DNA of 41,192 nt from Candidatus Nomurabacteria bacterium (GCA_028286645.1 JAQBRF010000004.1:472942-514133), one strand, 5' to 3'; counted from the first letter of the stretch, positions 7,084-18,118 are shown. Numbers and translations: made by a program. Notes: generated from the sequence alone by a model not told the origin.

Positions 7084-7968
7084 TCATATCTCCTTAACGA
7101 TGGCTTCGTAAATCATATGCGTCAAAGTACGAACAGTTTGCATATTCATTTCTCGAACTTTTTTATCAAACTCTTCCCACGTCATTCCTACTGGTGGCTT
7201 ATCCCAATGCCGTGCATGCGGCAACTCACCTCGTTTTAAATTATAATCATGTACATTTTCTTCTTCATCTTCCACTACTTGTTCGTAGCGAGATTTTGTC
7301 TTGCCATCAGCATCAATAACGGATAGCTTTGCAGCATCTTTGGTAAAAAGATTTGCAATATCATTTGGATAAATCATAAACCGTGGATCATTTTGTATCC
7401 GCTTAAGTTCTTTTTCAAACCCATCAAGAGATAGATCGTAAAATTTCCCTGGCTCGAAAGGTGCTTGATCGGATAGATCCTTCTGATCTTTCTTCTCGCG
7501 ACTAAGCGCGAAGTATTTCATGTCAACACCTGCTTTGCTGGTCGCTTTATCAAGTGCAACAGCGCCCTTACCGCTGGAAAATGTTTCGTCAATATAAAAA
7601 ACCTTCTCGCCTGCTAGGGGGACGAAGTCTTCTGTTACTATGTTGTCAATTGACTCATTTCGTAAAAATGGAGTTTTCAATGTATCATCATTGTATCGTT
7701 GGACCTTCGGTGCTTTCTCTCCCATGTGATCCCTTAAGTATTTCCGAATAGGAGCTGCAATTATTCGAGCGCCTTTATCAAGAAATAAAACAAAGTCTGG
7801 TTTTTCTTCTTCTATTCTTCCAACAAGATCTTTGAGTGACGGAGCTATGATTTCAAGCTCCTGTCGCGCTCTCTCAATTAAAGCGGAGTGTTCTTTTTCG
7901 ATATCTTGGATTGGTCGAGATATTTCAGGTCGCAAGTCTTTTATTAAAAATTTTGGTTCTTTTTCCAT
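7084..7968 (-). CDS. Phosphoribosyltransferase-like protein of unknown substrate
   Basis: The 294-residue protein has a core that recalls type I phosphoribosyltransferases. DFVLFLDKGARIIAAPI (58-74) sits where the first PRPP-contact loop would be. KVFYIDETFSSGKGAVAL (122-139) takes the place of the usual VDDxxxTG-T PRPP loop, with D-E and SSGKG replacing D-D and T-G-T. The N and C termini are helical and highly charged. Such divergent loops may still bind a ribose phosphate, but activity cannot be inferred. GAAGGA lies upstream of the ATG as a ribosome site. No partner genes adjoin it. Confidence 0.55.
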   Translation of the reverse strand: MEKEPKFLIKDLRPEISRPIQDIEKEHSALIERARQELEIIAPSLKDLVGRIEEEKPDFVLFLDKGARIIAAPIRKYLRDHMGEKAPKVQRYNDDTLKTPFLRNESIDNIVTEDFVPLAGEKVFYIDETFSSGKGAVALDKATSKAGVDMKYFALSREKKDQKDLSDQAPFEPGKFYDLSLDGFEKELKRIQNDPRFMIYPNDIANLFTKDAAKLSVIDADGKTKSRYEQVVEDEEENVHDYNLKRGELPHARHWDKPPVGMTWEEFDKKVREMNMQTVRTLTHMIYEAIVKEI

Positions 7969-8089
7969 AAGTTTGAATCCTTCAAAGGTTCTTACATTTT
8001 AACACTTTTCTATTTTAAAAAATAACTTAAATAAAACTTTGCCTTTCTCCCACCCAAAGCGGGGACATATTCATAGTCGCCTCTATATA

Positions 8090-8250
8090 GTTACTTAGAA
8101 AGTTTGTTAACTTTCTAAATCTACTAAGCCAAGCTTCTTGAACTACACAAATTATGTCATATGTACTTGCGGAGGCAGAATATTGTCGCACAAAGTGCTC
8201 GTATTCTGCACTCTCGCAAAATCTGCTCGTCCTTACAGACTCGCGATTTT
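8090..8250 (-). other. Hairpin-rich 3' trailer of tRNA-Ser
   Basis: Downstream of tRNA-Ser on the minus strand lie three inverted repeats in series. GCAAAATC/GATTTTGC starts right at the tRNA end. GCAGAATA/TATTCTGC follows, then AGAAAGTT/AACTTTCT near 8096-8118. The first two enclose GAGTC and GAGCA words also seen in the trailer of tRNA-Thr. The region probably serves 3' processing or termination. No gene is supported in 7969-8251. Confidence 0.4.
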
Positions 8251-8251
8251 G

Positions 8252-8338
8252 CGGAGACGGCGAGATTCGAACTCGCGAACCGGTTACCCAGTTGCTACCT
8301 TTCCAAGGTAGTGCTTTCGGCCACTCAGCCACATCTCC
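8252..8338 (-). tRNA. tRNA-Ser (GGA)
   Basis: The 87-nt cloverleaf reads from G8338. The acceptor stem is GGAGATG/CGTCTCC with discriminator G. The anticodon arm is CTACC-TTGGAAA-GGTAG, giving anticodon GGA. The long variable arm is typical of serine tRNAs, and the T arm has GTTCGAATC. CCA is not encoded. TGA-TATAAT (8374-8379) upstream could be its promoter, placing the hairpin at 8343-8372 in the 5' leader. Confidence 0.95.
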
Positions 8339-8342
8339 AAAT

Positions 8343-8372
8343 TAAAAAGAAACACTAGGGGTGTTTCTTTTT
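8343..8372. terminator. Near-palindromic bidirectional terminator
   Basis: The arms AAAAAGAAACAC and GTGTTTCTTTTT flank a short loop, giving a hairpin with A/T tails on both strands. It lies after the 73-codon gene and just before tRNA-Ser on the minus strand. Confidence 0.6.
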
Positions 8373-8387
8373 AATTATATCATAGTG

Positions 8388-8609
8388 CTATTTCTTCTTT
8401 CCTCCTATTTCAGGAATCTTCCAGTAATTCCCCTCCTTTTCAGTGAAAAAATAAACTATTGCGCCGATGAAAGGAACTGCCAGAATCAGAACTAGCCATA
8501 AAAATTTATCCTGTTTTCCTGCATCAATTGCCATCCACACAATAAATGAAATACCGAAAATATAAAACGCGTAAAGAAGCACAATCATTATAAGAGCAAA
8601 TCCAATCAT
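8388..8609 (-). CDS. Small two-helix membrane protein, PLDc_N-like
   Basis: The 73-residue protein has two hydrophobic segments (about 3-28 and 37-56). The pattern FLWLVLILAVPFIGAIVYFF resembles the PLDc_N domain, a two-helix module found alone or ahead of cardiolipin synthases. A lysine-rich tail follows. TGG-TATACT (8616-8621) lies 6 nt before the ATG, so the mRNA is probably leaderless. Precise role unknown. Confidence 0.7.
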   Translation of the reverse strand: MIGFALIMIVLLYAFYIFGISFIVWMAIDAGKQDKFLWLVLILAVPFIGAIVYFFTEKEGNYWKIPEIGGKKK

Positions 8610-8633
8610 ATTTTAAGTATACCAGGAATAGTA

Positions 8634-8665
8634 ATTTGTTATTAGTAATTAGTTAACACAATTTA
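8634..8665. repeat. Diverged copy of the TTATTAGTAATTAGTT intergenic repeat
   Basis: GTTATTAGTAATTAGTTAAC with a nearby TTTAAATGC matches the 43-nt repeat found upstream of both tsf and rpsB. It lies between the small membrane protein gene and the stop of htpX. Confidence 0.5.
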
Positions 8666-9586
8666 AATGCTTTCTTTTTTTCCTATCAACCTATCAACTC
8701 TATCCGCCATAGGAGGATGCGTCATGAAAAGCTTCGCAAACCATGAAACCTTTTCATGTTCTCGAATCTCTGATTCGTCGTTATAACCCTTAGGATCTGA
8801 AATGAACAAGTGCGCTATTGCATTATTTTGCACTCTCATAGGCTGATGAAAACCAGAAATCTTTTCTAATGCCGAGGCCAGGCCTTCCGGATATCTAGTA
8901 AGCAGCGCACCAGACGCGTCAGCTAAATATTCTCTTTCGCGAGATATGGCAAGCTTAATTATAGTAGCCGCTAGTGGAGCCAGCACTATGGCTACGATTC
9001 CTAAAACCAGAAATATCGGATTTTTCTTTTCTCCATCACCTCCTCCAAACATTGATGCTCTGATAGCAAAGTCGGCAATTAAAGATATTAATCCTGCGAA
9101 GACCACCACTACTGTATTAACCAACATATCTCTATTTCCTATATGAGAAAGCTCGTGAGCGATCACGCCTTCCAGTTCTGATTTGTTTAATAGCGGAAGA
9201 ATACCTGTAGTTACAGCCACAACTCCATTTTCTTTATTTCTGCCCGTAGCAAATGCGTTCGGTGCTGGGTCATCAATAACATAAAGCTTTGGCATCGGAA
9301 GTCCGGCAGTGATGGACAGATTTTCTACTATATTCCAAAGATCTGGATATTGATCGCGCGATTCAATTCTCTTGGCGTTTGCCATTGAAAGAACCATTCT
9401 GTCTGAGAACCAATAAGCAAATACATTCATCAGCAGACTTATGATAATCGCAATGTATAGAATATTCGGATTACCGTAAATATAGGCCAGTACAAAACCG
9501 ATTAATATAATAAATACAAGAAAACTAAACATAAGGGCCCAAGTTTTGCGAATATTAGACGATTGATGGGAATATAAAGTTGCCAT
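8663..9586 (-). CDS. htpX: HtpX-like membrane zinc metalloprotease (M48)
   Basis: The 307-residue protein has two N-terminal membrane helices (about 15-62) and a cytosolic M48 domain. The zinc site is HELSH at 144-148, with the third ligand Glu in SREREY near 219. Two more hydrophobic segments (about 155-172 and 190-213) complete the HtpX topology. It should degrade misfolded membrane proteins. It follows lemA by 63 nt, an arrangement common in bacteria. The gap is filled by low-complexity TTAGAT/ATCTAA words rather than a clear ribosome site. Confidence 0.95.
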   Translation of the reverse strand: MATLYSHQSSNIRKTWALMFSFLVFIILIGFVLAYIYGNPNILYIAIIISLLMNVFAYWFSDRMVLSMANAKRIESRDQYPDLWNIVENLSITAGLPMPKLYVIDDPAPNAFATGRNKENGVVAVTTGILPLLNKSELEGVIAHELSHIGNRDMLVNTVVVVFAGLISLIADFAIRASMFGGGDGEKKNPIFLVLGIVAIVLAPLAATIIKLAISREREYLADASGALLTRYPEGLASALEKISGFHQPMRVQNNAIAHLFISDPKGYNDESEIREHEKVSWFAKLFMTHPPMADRVDRLIGKKESI

Positions 9587-9649
9587 AGGACTTAGATGTT
9601 AGACATTAGATTTTAGATATTCGATAAATACTAATAACTAATAACCATC

Positions 9650-10204
9650 TTAGAATTTAACCTCTACTGGATTCTTAGCAGCTGCGTCTTCACCTGCGAG
9701 CTCAAAGAATTGTTCTTCTTTAAATGAAAACATATTTGCGAAAATGTTTGATGGAACAGTCTGAATCTTTTTATTGTAATCCATCACTACTCCGTTATAG
9801 AATCTTCGTGCTGACTGAATTTTGTTTTCTGTGTCTGATAATTCACTTTGAAGAGATAGATAGTTTTGATTTGATTTCAAGTCTGGATAACTTTCAGCAA
9901 GAGCAAAGATGCTTTTTAGGGCTCCGCTAAGCTGATTTTCCGCTTCAGCATGCTCCTTCGGGGTTCCAGCATTCATGGCTTGAGAGCGGGCTTGGATTAC
10001 TTTTTCTAATGTAGAACTTTCAAAGTTTGAAGATCCCTTAACGGTATTAACAAGGTTTGGAATAAGATCATATCGCCTCTTTAGTTGAACATCAATATCA
10101 GCCCAAGCTTCCTTCACATGAAGGCGTGAAGAAATAAGTCCGTTATATATTGCGATAATAATGATAACAAGGAGAACCAGAATTCCAATAATTATATAAG
10201 GCAT
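9650..10204 (-). CDS. lemA: LemA family protein
   Basis: The 184-residue protein has an N-terminal membrane anchor (about 3-20). The LemA signature follows: an AWADIDVQLKRRYDLIPNL segment near 35-53, NQLSGALKSIFALAESYP, and ARRFYNGVVMDYNKKIQTVPSNIF. LemA proteins are helical membrane-tethered proteins of uncertain function, often paired with HtpX. Here htpX follows in the same direction, which supports joint action in membrane quality control. Confidence 0.95.
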   Translation of the reverse strand: MPYIIIGILVLLVIIIIAIYNGLISSRLHVKEAWADIDVQLKRRYDLIPNLVNTVKGSSNFESSTLEKVIQARSQAMNAGTPKEHAEAENQLSGALKSIFALAESYPDLKSNQNYLSLQSELSDTENKIQSARRFYNGVVMDYNKKIQTVPSNIFANMFSFKEEQFFELAGEDAAAKNPVEVKF

Positions 10205-10409
10205 AAGTTTAAAGTTAATTTTTCTTGCAAGCTAGAGTTATCGAAACAGTCCACCTGTATGAAGCCGGCAAGTAATTCAAATGTTACAGAATCCCCGGTC
10301 AAAGTCAAGAAGATTAAATCTAAGATCTTACTAATACCCTGTTGTTATAAGGCTCTTTTTTTCTTCTGGCATTTTCAGTATTTCCTTTTTCTGGTACTAT
10401 AAATAGACC
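10205..10409. promoter_or_regulatory. Divergent lemA/thrS intergenic region
   Basis: The 205-bp gap separates lemA (minus) from thrS (plus). On the plus strand TGG-TACTAT (10395-10400) lies 9 nt before the thrS ATG, with TTTTCA about 17 nt upstream as a weak -35. No T-box leader is seen and there is no room for one after that promoter. A small inverted repeat AGATT/AATCT lies near 10310. No ORF is supported. Confidence 0.45.
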
Positions 10410-12170
10410 ATGTCACAAACACCTGAAGAATCCTCACTTTATAAAATCCGCCATTCTCTTGCACATATCTTGCTTATGGCTGTAAAACACCATTTCCCGC
10501 ACGCTATCCCAACCATTGGCCCTGTGACAGATACCGGCTTCTATTACGATCTAGATTTCAAGGATGAACTCAAACCATCATTGGATGACCTACCAAAGAT
10601 AGAAGAAACAATGAGAGAAATTATCAAGAGAAATCTCTCTTTCAGAAGTGAAGAAGTTACAGCTGATCAGGCTCGTGCTTTATTTGAATTTAATCCATAT
10701 AAGAAAGAAATAATTAATGATCTTGAAAAAGAAGGCAAGGAAATAACTATTTATTACACAGGAGATGATTTCTTCGATCTTTGCGTAGGAAATCATACTG
10801 AAAGCACTGGTGAAATACAGGCAGATTCTTTCAAGTTAGATAAAATCGCCGGTGCATATTGGAGAGGAAGTGAAAAAAATACAATGCTTACAAGAATTTA
10901 TGGTTTAGCATTTGAGACAAGAGAAGAATTAAATACATATATCGAACAGCAGGAAGAAGCGAAGAAAAGAGACCATCGCATAATCGGAGCGCAATTGAAA
11001 ATCTTTACTACATCTCCTCTCGTTGGCCCAGGCCTTCCGCTACTCCAACCTAATGGGATGACAATCAGAAAAGAAATTGAGGATTATTTATGGTCACTTC
11101 ATAAAAAGAAGGGATACTCTCGTGTCTGGACCCCTCACATCGCTAAAGAAGCACTGTATGTAACATCCGGACACGCAGAAAAGTTCGGAGACGAATTGTT
11201 TAGAGTCCAAGGCAAAGAAGACGCTTTTATTTTAAAGCCAATGAACTGTCCGCACCATATGCAAATATTTTCTGATAATCAATTTTCATATAAAGACATG
11301 CCTGTTAGATATTTCGAACCAGCAACTGTTTACCGAGATGAGAAATCCGGACAATTAGGAGGATTGCTCAGAGTGCGCGCGATCACTCAAGATGACGGAC
11401 ACCTCTTTTGTACTAAGGATCAAATACAGGAGGAAGTGTCTACTATTGTTGGAATAATAAAAGAATTCTATTCCACGTTTAACATGATGGATGGATACTG
11501 GGTTTCATTATCTGTGCGAGATGATAACAAATCGAAATATTTAGGAAGTGATGAGGTTTGGGGTATTGCAGAAGGAGCACTGGAGGATGCAGCAAAAGCA
11601 AATGGATTAAATTATAAAAGAGTTGAAGGAGAAGCAACATTTTACGGACCGAAACTCGACTTCATGTTTAAGGACGCAATAGGCAGACAATGGCAGCTCG
11701 CTACAATTCAGTGCGACTTTAACTTGCCAGAAAGATTCGACCTTAACTACATAACAAATGAAGGAAAGAAGGAGCGACCAGTTGTGATACATCGCGCTAT
11801 CTCTGGATCAATAGAAAGATTTATGGGAGTTATGATCGAACATTTTGCAGGAGCCTTCCCTCTTTGGCTTTCCCCTACTCAAATAACAATTCTTCCCATC
11901 ACGGATAAACATCATGAATATGCTCATAAAGTAAACTCAATTTTATTTGATGCAGATATACGATCAGAATGTGACGATGCAAAAGAAGGGCTTGGAAAGA
12001 AAATCAGCAATGTACGAAAAATGAAGACGCCTTATTGGGCAGTTATCGGAGATAATGAGATCGCAAATGGAACTGTGACACTTGAACACAGGACGGAAGG
12101 AAAGGTTGGAGAAATGAAGGTGGAAGAATTATTAGAAAGGCTAAGAGAAGAAATTAAGAATAAAAAATAA
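10410..12170 (+). CDS. thrS: Threonyl-tRNA synthetase lacking the TGS domain
   Basis: At 586 residues this is shorter than typical ThrRS of about 640, because it starts directly in the N2 editing domain. Editing-site residues are kept: H15 and H19 (HSLAH) with C125 and H129 (CVGNH). The class II core has the zinc Cys at 280 (MNCPHH), His331 (DDGHLF) and the HRAISGSIERF motif 3 His. An anticodon-binding domain ends the protein. It charges tRNA-Thr; tRNA-Thr(UGU) is at 24478-24550. The predicted mRNA is leaderless. A methyltransferase gene begins 4 nt after its stop. Confidence 0.97.
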   Translation: MSQTPEESSLYKIRHSLAHILLMAVKHHFPHAIPTIGPVTDTGFYYDLDFKDELKPSLDDLPKIEETMREIIKRNLSFRSEEVTADQARALFEFNPYKKEIINDLEKEGKEITIYYTGDDFFDLCVGNHTESTGEIQADSFKLDKIAGAYWRGSEKNTMLTRIYGLAFETREELNTYIEQQEEAKKRDHRIIGAQLKIFTTSPLVGPGLPLLQPNGMTIRKEIEDYLWSLHKKKGYSRVWTPHIAKEALYVTSGHAEKFGDELFRVQGKEDAFILKPMNCPHHMQIFSDNQFSYKDMPVRYFEPATVYRDEKSGQLGGLLRVRAITQDDGHLFCTKDQIQEEVSTIVGIIKEFYSTFNMMDGYWVSLSVRDDNKSKYLGSDEVWGIAEGALEDAAKANGLNYKRVEGEATFYGPKLDFMFKDAIGRQWQLATIQCDFNLPERFDLNYITNEGKKERPVVIHRAISGSIERFMGVMIEHFAGAFPLWLSPTQITILPITDKHHEYAHKVNSILFDADIRSECDDAKEGLGKKISNVRKMKTPYWAVIGDNEIANGTVTLEHRTEGKVGEMKVEELLERLREEIKNKK

Positions 12171-12174
12171 AATA

Positions 12175-12954
12175 ATGGCAGAAATTTCTCAACAAGACTT
12201 AGAAAATCAGTACCGAGTAAAGCAGGGAATGGAAGTTATAGATCACCGTATCATTCGTCAGCTTGCTGAAAAGTACAAGAATAGAGAAGACTGGGGATAT
12301 GATATAGAAAAAGAGGAGTCCGTACTTAGAAAAATCACTTTCAAAAGTATAGCTTTCCAAATAGAAAGATACCTGGATTCTCTTGAACTTAGAGAAGATT
12401 TACTTAGAGACAAAGAGGTATTAGATATAGGAAGCGGGAATAATTTATTTGGGGAGTATATAGAAATGAAATACGGGACAAGATACACCGCTTTAGATGT
12501 TGATCTGACTGCACTGCGTGACCACAGTGAAGCTGTAGTCGCTGATGCGCGCCACCTGCCATTTAAGGATAATCAGTTCGATTTAGTAATGTCCAAAAGC
12601 TCTATGCCTCATGTATTGGCTCCCCACGAAGCAGAAGCCGGAGATCTGAAACCGTATAATGAAAATGAACGTCAAGAAATACTAAAATCTATTCTTTCTG
12701 TATTTCGAGAAGCGTATTATGTAACAAAAAAACAAGTACGATTAGACACTTTTTCTGATGCCGAAATCAATTCTCATGTTGAAGATAGAAAAAGAAATAA
12801 TCTATTACCACATGTGACTGAGTTAACTACAAAAAGTCGAGAAAGGGTGAGCATCGTTAAAGAAGCTCTTAGCATTTTTGAAGCAGAAACTGGCGCACAA
12901 TGCGTTTTTAAAGATGAAGAAAAAGGAGGCTTAATAATAATTACAAAAAAATAG
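12175..12954 (+). CDS. Class I SAM-dependent methyltransferase
   Basis: The 259-residue protein has a central Rossmann methyltransferase fold: VLDIGSGNNLFGEYI (motif I) near residues 82-96, YTALDVD (motif II), and VVADARHLPFKDNQFDLVMSK (motifs III-IV). The N-terminal 75 residues are helical and charged. The substrate is not evident. It is translationally coupled to thrS (4-nt gap), and the upstream thrS tail is purine-rich. A bacterial Methyltransf_11-type enzyme is likely. Confidence 0.8.
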   Translation: MAEISQQDLENQYRVKQGMEVIDHRIIRQLAEKYKNREDWGYDIEKEESVLRKITFKSIAFQIERYLDSLELREDLLRDKEVLDIGSGNNLFGEYIEMKYGTRYTALDVDLTALRDHSEAVVADARHLPFKDNQFDLVMSKSSMPHVLAPHEAEAGDLKPYNENERQEILKSILSVFREAYYVTKKQVRLDTFSDAEINSHVEDRKRNNLLPHVTELTTKSRERVSIVKEALSIFEAETGAQCVFKDEEKGGLIIITKK

Positions 12955-12986
12955 CCAGCGCACTTTATACATGCGCCGGACACATA

Positions 12987-13265
12987 TCAACCGTCATCAT
13001 CCGGGGGCTCCACTCCGACTCTGATAACAGGAAGTGGCAGACTTTCTTCAGGCGTTTTCTCCTCGAATGATTCCTGGTCAAGGACTCCGCCCGCTCCAGT
13101 TATCCAGATTGCTCGCATGAGTGCAGACATACGGGCTCTCGGGAATGGCGGAAGCGGGCTTCTGGGTGCAGGAACCCTTGAAGAAAGTTTGTGTTTCAAA
13201 CTATACCCGCAAAAACACGGATCTCCTGTGCAAGGCCCTGAATACCAACATACGATTTGATTCAT
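12987..13265 (-). CDS. Orphan 92-residue protein with Cys-rich N terminus
   Basis: The N terminus has four Cys within CWYSGPCTGDPCFC (residues 6-19), which could bind a metal. A Pro/Arg-rich middle and an acidic end (PPDDDG) follow. The region is visibly GC-richer than its neighbours. A promoter TTGCAT/TACACT with a 16-nt spacer and a GGGAGG ribosome site precede it; the ribosome site sits unusually close to the ATG. No family recognised. The order promoter-leader-SD places it with the orphan expression cassettes. Confidence 0.55.
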   Translation of the reverse strand: MNQIVCWYSGPCTGDPCFCGYSLKHKLSSRVPAPRSPLPPFPRARMSALMRAIWITGAGGVLDQESFEEKTPEESLPLPVIRVGVEPPDDDG

Positions 13266-13294
13266 AACCCTCCCGAGGTAGGATTCTCACTATA

Positions 13295-13322
13295 AGTGTA
13301 GTCCTTTTGTTTTTTTATGCAA
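13295..13322 (-). promoter_or_regulatory. Promoter of the Cys-rich orphan
   Basis: TTGCAT (13317-13322) and TACACT (13295-13300) on the minus strand are separated by 16 nt. The leader is about 25 nt and ends in GGGAGGGTT-ATG. Confidence 0.5.
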
Positions 13323-13398
13323 ACCTAGCTTTATGCAGGATTTACCTAAAATAACCCTCAGATATTAATCTGTATGAAATATACACCCAAGATATGAT

Positions 13399-15474
<2,076 letters not shown>

Positions 15475-15485
15475 TTAATCTATTA

Positions 15486-15494
15486 ATTATAGCA
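15486..15494 (-). promoter_or_regulatory. Extended -10 promoter of gyrB
   Basis: TGC-TATAAT on the minus strand, 23 nt before the gyrB ATG. No good -35 is seen, consistent with an extended -10 element. Confidence 0.5.
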
Positions 15495-15554
15495 AATTTC
15501 GCCCTAAAAAGCGAGTGGAAAACTGACCATTTTTGCCTTACTTTTCAAGGGTTT

Positions 15555-16886
15555 TTAGGCATACTTTTGAACTTCTTTTACAAAAAGATCATTCCTTTCA
15601 TATTCGTTATTAAAATACTTACTAAATGATACAAAAGTGGGTGAAAATAATATAATATCTCCCACTTGTGCTAATTTAAAAGCTTGATCAATGCAATCTT
15701 CTAGCCTTTCGTATATATATTTTCTATCAAGTTTAAGTCTTTCTGTTCCAGCTCCTTCTAGTAAAACAAAATCTTGCACGTCTTCTTTTATCACTTCTTC
15801 AAGATGATCGAGTGGAAGATTTTTATCGCCTCCACCTAAAATTAATATTGGTTTTTTATTATATTTCTCATATATAGACTTTATAGCTGCAATAGTTGCG
15901 TCGGGCGTTGTGGCGTTATTATCATTGAATACCCTTACCCCCCGAAATAATCCCATGTCTTCCAAACGTCCTTCGACAGCCTTAAAGTTTTTTATTGATT
16001 CCTTAATGTTGCTTTCATCAATACCGCATTTTATTCCGACTTCATAAGCAAGACGGGCAGAAATTTGATTATGCTTACCAATTAAATTCATTTCCAATAT
16101 ATCACTTGTAGGAATACTAACTTCCACCTCAAGATCGTATTTTGAAATTTCTTCTTTTGCCTGATTGCTTCCTATTAATATATCCCCCTCTTTTTGATAC
16201 TTATATATATTTGCCTTATCTAAGAAATATGCTCTACGATCATCTTTATAATAATTCATATGATCATCCATGAAACTTGTAAAGACTGCAATATTAGGAC
16301 TAATTTTAAATTCTCCAAATCCTTGAAGCTGCCAGCTGTCAAGTTCGAGAACTAAATAATCTCCGTCTTCAATTTTTTCTAAGATCGGCAAGTTTGCTAT
16401 ACCTCTGATATTCCCACCCAAATGCACTGTTTTCCCTGCAGTATGTAAAATATGAGCAATGAGCGCGGTGGTGGTGGTCTTTCCTCGAGTTCCAGTTACT
16501 CCTATCACTTTTACGTTTGGCAAGTGTTTATAAACAATTGAGACTACTAATGCAGCAGACATATAAATAGGTATTCCATTTTTTCTCGCATGCATTAAAT
16601 ATTCATAATCCTTAGGCATTCCTGCGCAAGTTAAAATATAATCTCTATTTTCGAAATCAATTAATCTAATTTCTCCAATAATTAATTGGAGGTTTTTAAA
16701 ATTATGAGATTCAACTTTTTTAATGGACTCTGCAAGCTTTTCCCTACTTCTAGTGTCGGTACAAATAATATCCGCCTGGTTTTCAGCGACAAATAAAGTG
16801 TCACCCATCCCTCTTCCTAAGAGGCCTAAACCTAATATGGTAACCTTTTTATCTTTAAAATATGGTAAATATATTTCTTTCTTCAT
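15555..16886 (-). CDS. murD: UDP-N-acetylmuramoylalanine--D-glutamate ligase
   Basis: The 443-residue Mur ligase has an N-terminal Rossmann region with GLGLLGRGMGDTL, the P-loop VTGTRGKTTTTALIAHIL near 130-147, LELDSWQLQGF, and NDNNATTPDATIAAI near 323-337. Those last two are MurD hallmarks. It adds D-Glu to UDP-MurNAc-L-Ala in the cytosol. Its ATG overlaps the murC TGA by 4 bp (ATGA), so the two are translationally coupled. It ends the pheS-pheT-murC-murD cluster. Confidence 0.95.
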   Translation of the reverse strand: MKKEIYLPYFKDKKVTILGLGLLGRGMGDTLFVAENQADIICTDTRSREKLAESIKKVESHNFKNLQLIIGEIRLIDFENRDYILTCAGMPKDYEYLMHARKNGIPIYMSAALVVSIVYKHLPNVKVIGVTGTRGKTTTTALIAHILHTAGKTVHLGGNIRGIANLPILEKIEDGDYLVLELDSWQLQGFGEFKISPNIAVFTSFMDDHMNYYKDDRRAYFLDKANIYKYQKEGDILIGSNQAKEEISKYDLEVEVSIPTSDILEMNLIGKHNQISARLAYEVGIKCGIDESNIKESIKNFKAVEGRLEDMGLFRGVRVFNDNNATTPDATIAAIKSIYEKYNKKPILILGGGDKNLPLDHLEEVIKEDVQDFVLLEGAGTERLKLDRKYIYERLEDCIDQAFKLAQVGDIILFSPTFVSFSKYFNNEYERNDLFVKEVQKYA

Positions 16887-18118
16887 AACAATTTTATTTT
16901 CTTTAATTCCGCATATGCATCTCCTGCGCCAATATTTACTGCTATAACCTCTCCCCTGAGATCTTGAATTATATTTACAATTTCATCTTTAGATCCGAGC
17001 AGGACTGCATTTCCTCCTTTATTATTTATTTTATCTACCAACATTTGTGAGGCTCTAGAATCATCATGTTTTTCACGTGCTGCAAAAATAGGCATTACAT
17101 ATACAAAGTCTACAATTGCAAGTGACTCTGCAAATTCATCCATAAAAATCTTTGTGCGTGAGTATAAATGCGGCTGGAAAAATACATGGAGATTATATTT
17201 TTCTTTGGGATACTTTTCATATAACCCTTGAAATGTAGCATTAAGTTCTCTAGGATGATGCCCATAGTCGTCATAAACCTCCACGCCGTTTGCCGTTCTG
17301 CCCTTATATTCCATTCTGCGCCAAGTGCCTTTAAATTCTTTTAATCCTGCACGTACTCTCATTTCATCAAATCCTAATTTTTTACAAAGTGAAATAACAA
17401 GCTCAGCGTTTGAGCGATTATGATTTCCCCACACTGAAAGATCTATTTCATCTTTTCTTATTTCAGGATCAACTCCTATTCCACTATGGCTTACCAAATA
17501 ACCTCCTGCCGGTAACTTACTCGCAAATTCCTCAAATGCATTTTGAATATCGTCAATATCTTTGTAATAATCCAAATGATCCAAATCAATATTTGTAATT
17601 ATAATATGTGAAGGGTGGAGATTTAGAAACGAACGTTTGTACTCACAGGCTTCAACGACCATATACTTGCTATCGCCTGGAATAAAATTGGTCCCCACAC
17701 CTGAAAGCAAGCTCCCCACTATAACAGTAGGGTTTATTCCACAAGCCTTCATGGCGTAATACATCATGGCTGTTGTGGTGGTTTTACCATGAGTTCCACA
17801 AATGGCTATCGTTTCTTTTTCTTTCGTCACATCGCCTAATGCTTCTGGATAGGTTTTATGATTAATGCCTAAATCCAACACTTGTGAAAACTCAGGATGG
17901 TCGATCGGGAGAGCTATTGTATATACAAATAAATCTATATTCTTGCTAATATTTTCTTTTGTTTGCCCAATAGTAATTTCTATTCCTTCTTTTTTTAACG
18001 CTTGAATCAAGTCAGAATCATGCAAATCTGACCCGGCCACATCATGTCCTTTGTATTTATAATATCGAGCCAAAGCAGACAGTCCAATTCCCCCTATTCC
18101 ACTACAAAATATCTTCAT
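16883..18118 (-). CDS. murC: UDP-N-acetylmuramate--L-alanine ligase
   Basis: The 411-residue Mur ligase opens with GIGGIGLSALARYYKYKGHDVAGSD, split across the nucleotide-binding turn. The P-loop is ICGTHGKTTTTAMM near 107-120, followed by EACEYKRSF and DDYGHHPREL near 296-305, both typical of MurC. It adds L-Ala to UDP-MurNAc. It ends with TGA, which together with the overlap to murD argues against UGA recoding. It overlaps the upstream C39-like gene by 4 bp. Confidence 0.96.
   Translation of the reverse strand: MKIFCSGIGGIGLSALARYYKYKGHDVAGSDLHDSDLIQALKKEGIEITIGQTKENISKNIDLFVYTIALPIDHPEFSQVLDLGINHKTYPEALGDVTKEKETIAICGTHGKTTTTAMMYYAMKACGINPTVIVGSLLSGVGTNFIPGDSKYMVVEACEYKRSFLNLHPSHIIITNIDLDHLDYYKDIDDIQNAFEEFASKLPAGGYLVSHSGIGVDPEIRKDEIDLSVWGNHNRSNAELVISLCKKLGFDEMRVRAGLKEFKGTWRRMEYKGRTANGVEVYDDYGHHPRELNATFQGLYEKYPKEKYNLHVFFQPHLYSRTKIFMDEFAESLAIVDFVYVMPIFAAREKHDDSRASQMLVDKINNKGGNAVLLGSKDEIVNIIQDLRGEVIAVNIGAGDAYAELKKIKLL

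Noticed and set aside
7554-7751. Plus-strand ORFs opposite conserved genes (for example here, 13949-14551 and 20637-21002)
   Set aside because: They are antisense shadows of well-supported minus-strand genes with no start signals of their own.
8027-8332. 101-codon minus-strand ORF over tRNA-Ser
   Set aside because: It reads straight through the tRNA and its hairpin trailer. The tRNA explains the sequence.
16883-16886. UGA recoding to glycine, as in Gracilibacteria and Absconditabacteria
   Set aside because: murC ends with TGA overlapping the murD ATG, and other genes here lack in-frame TGA. The standard code fits.
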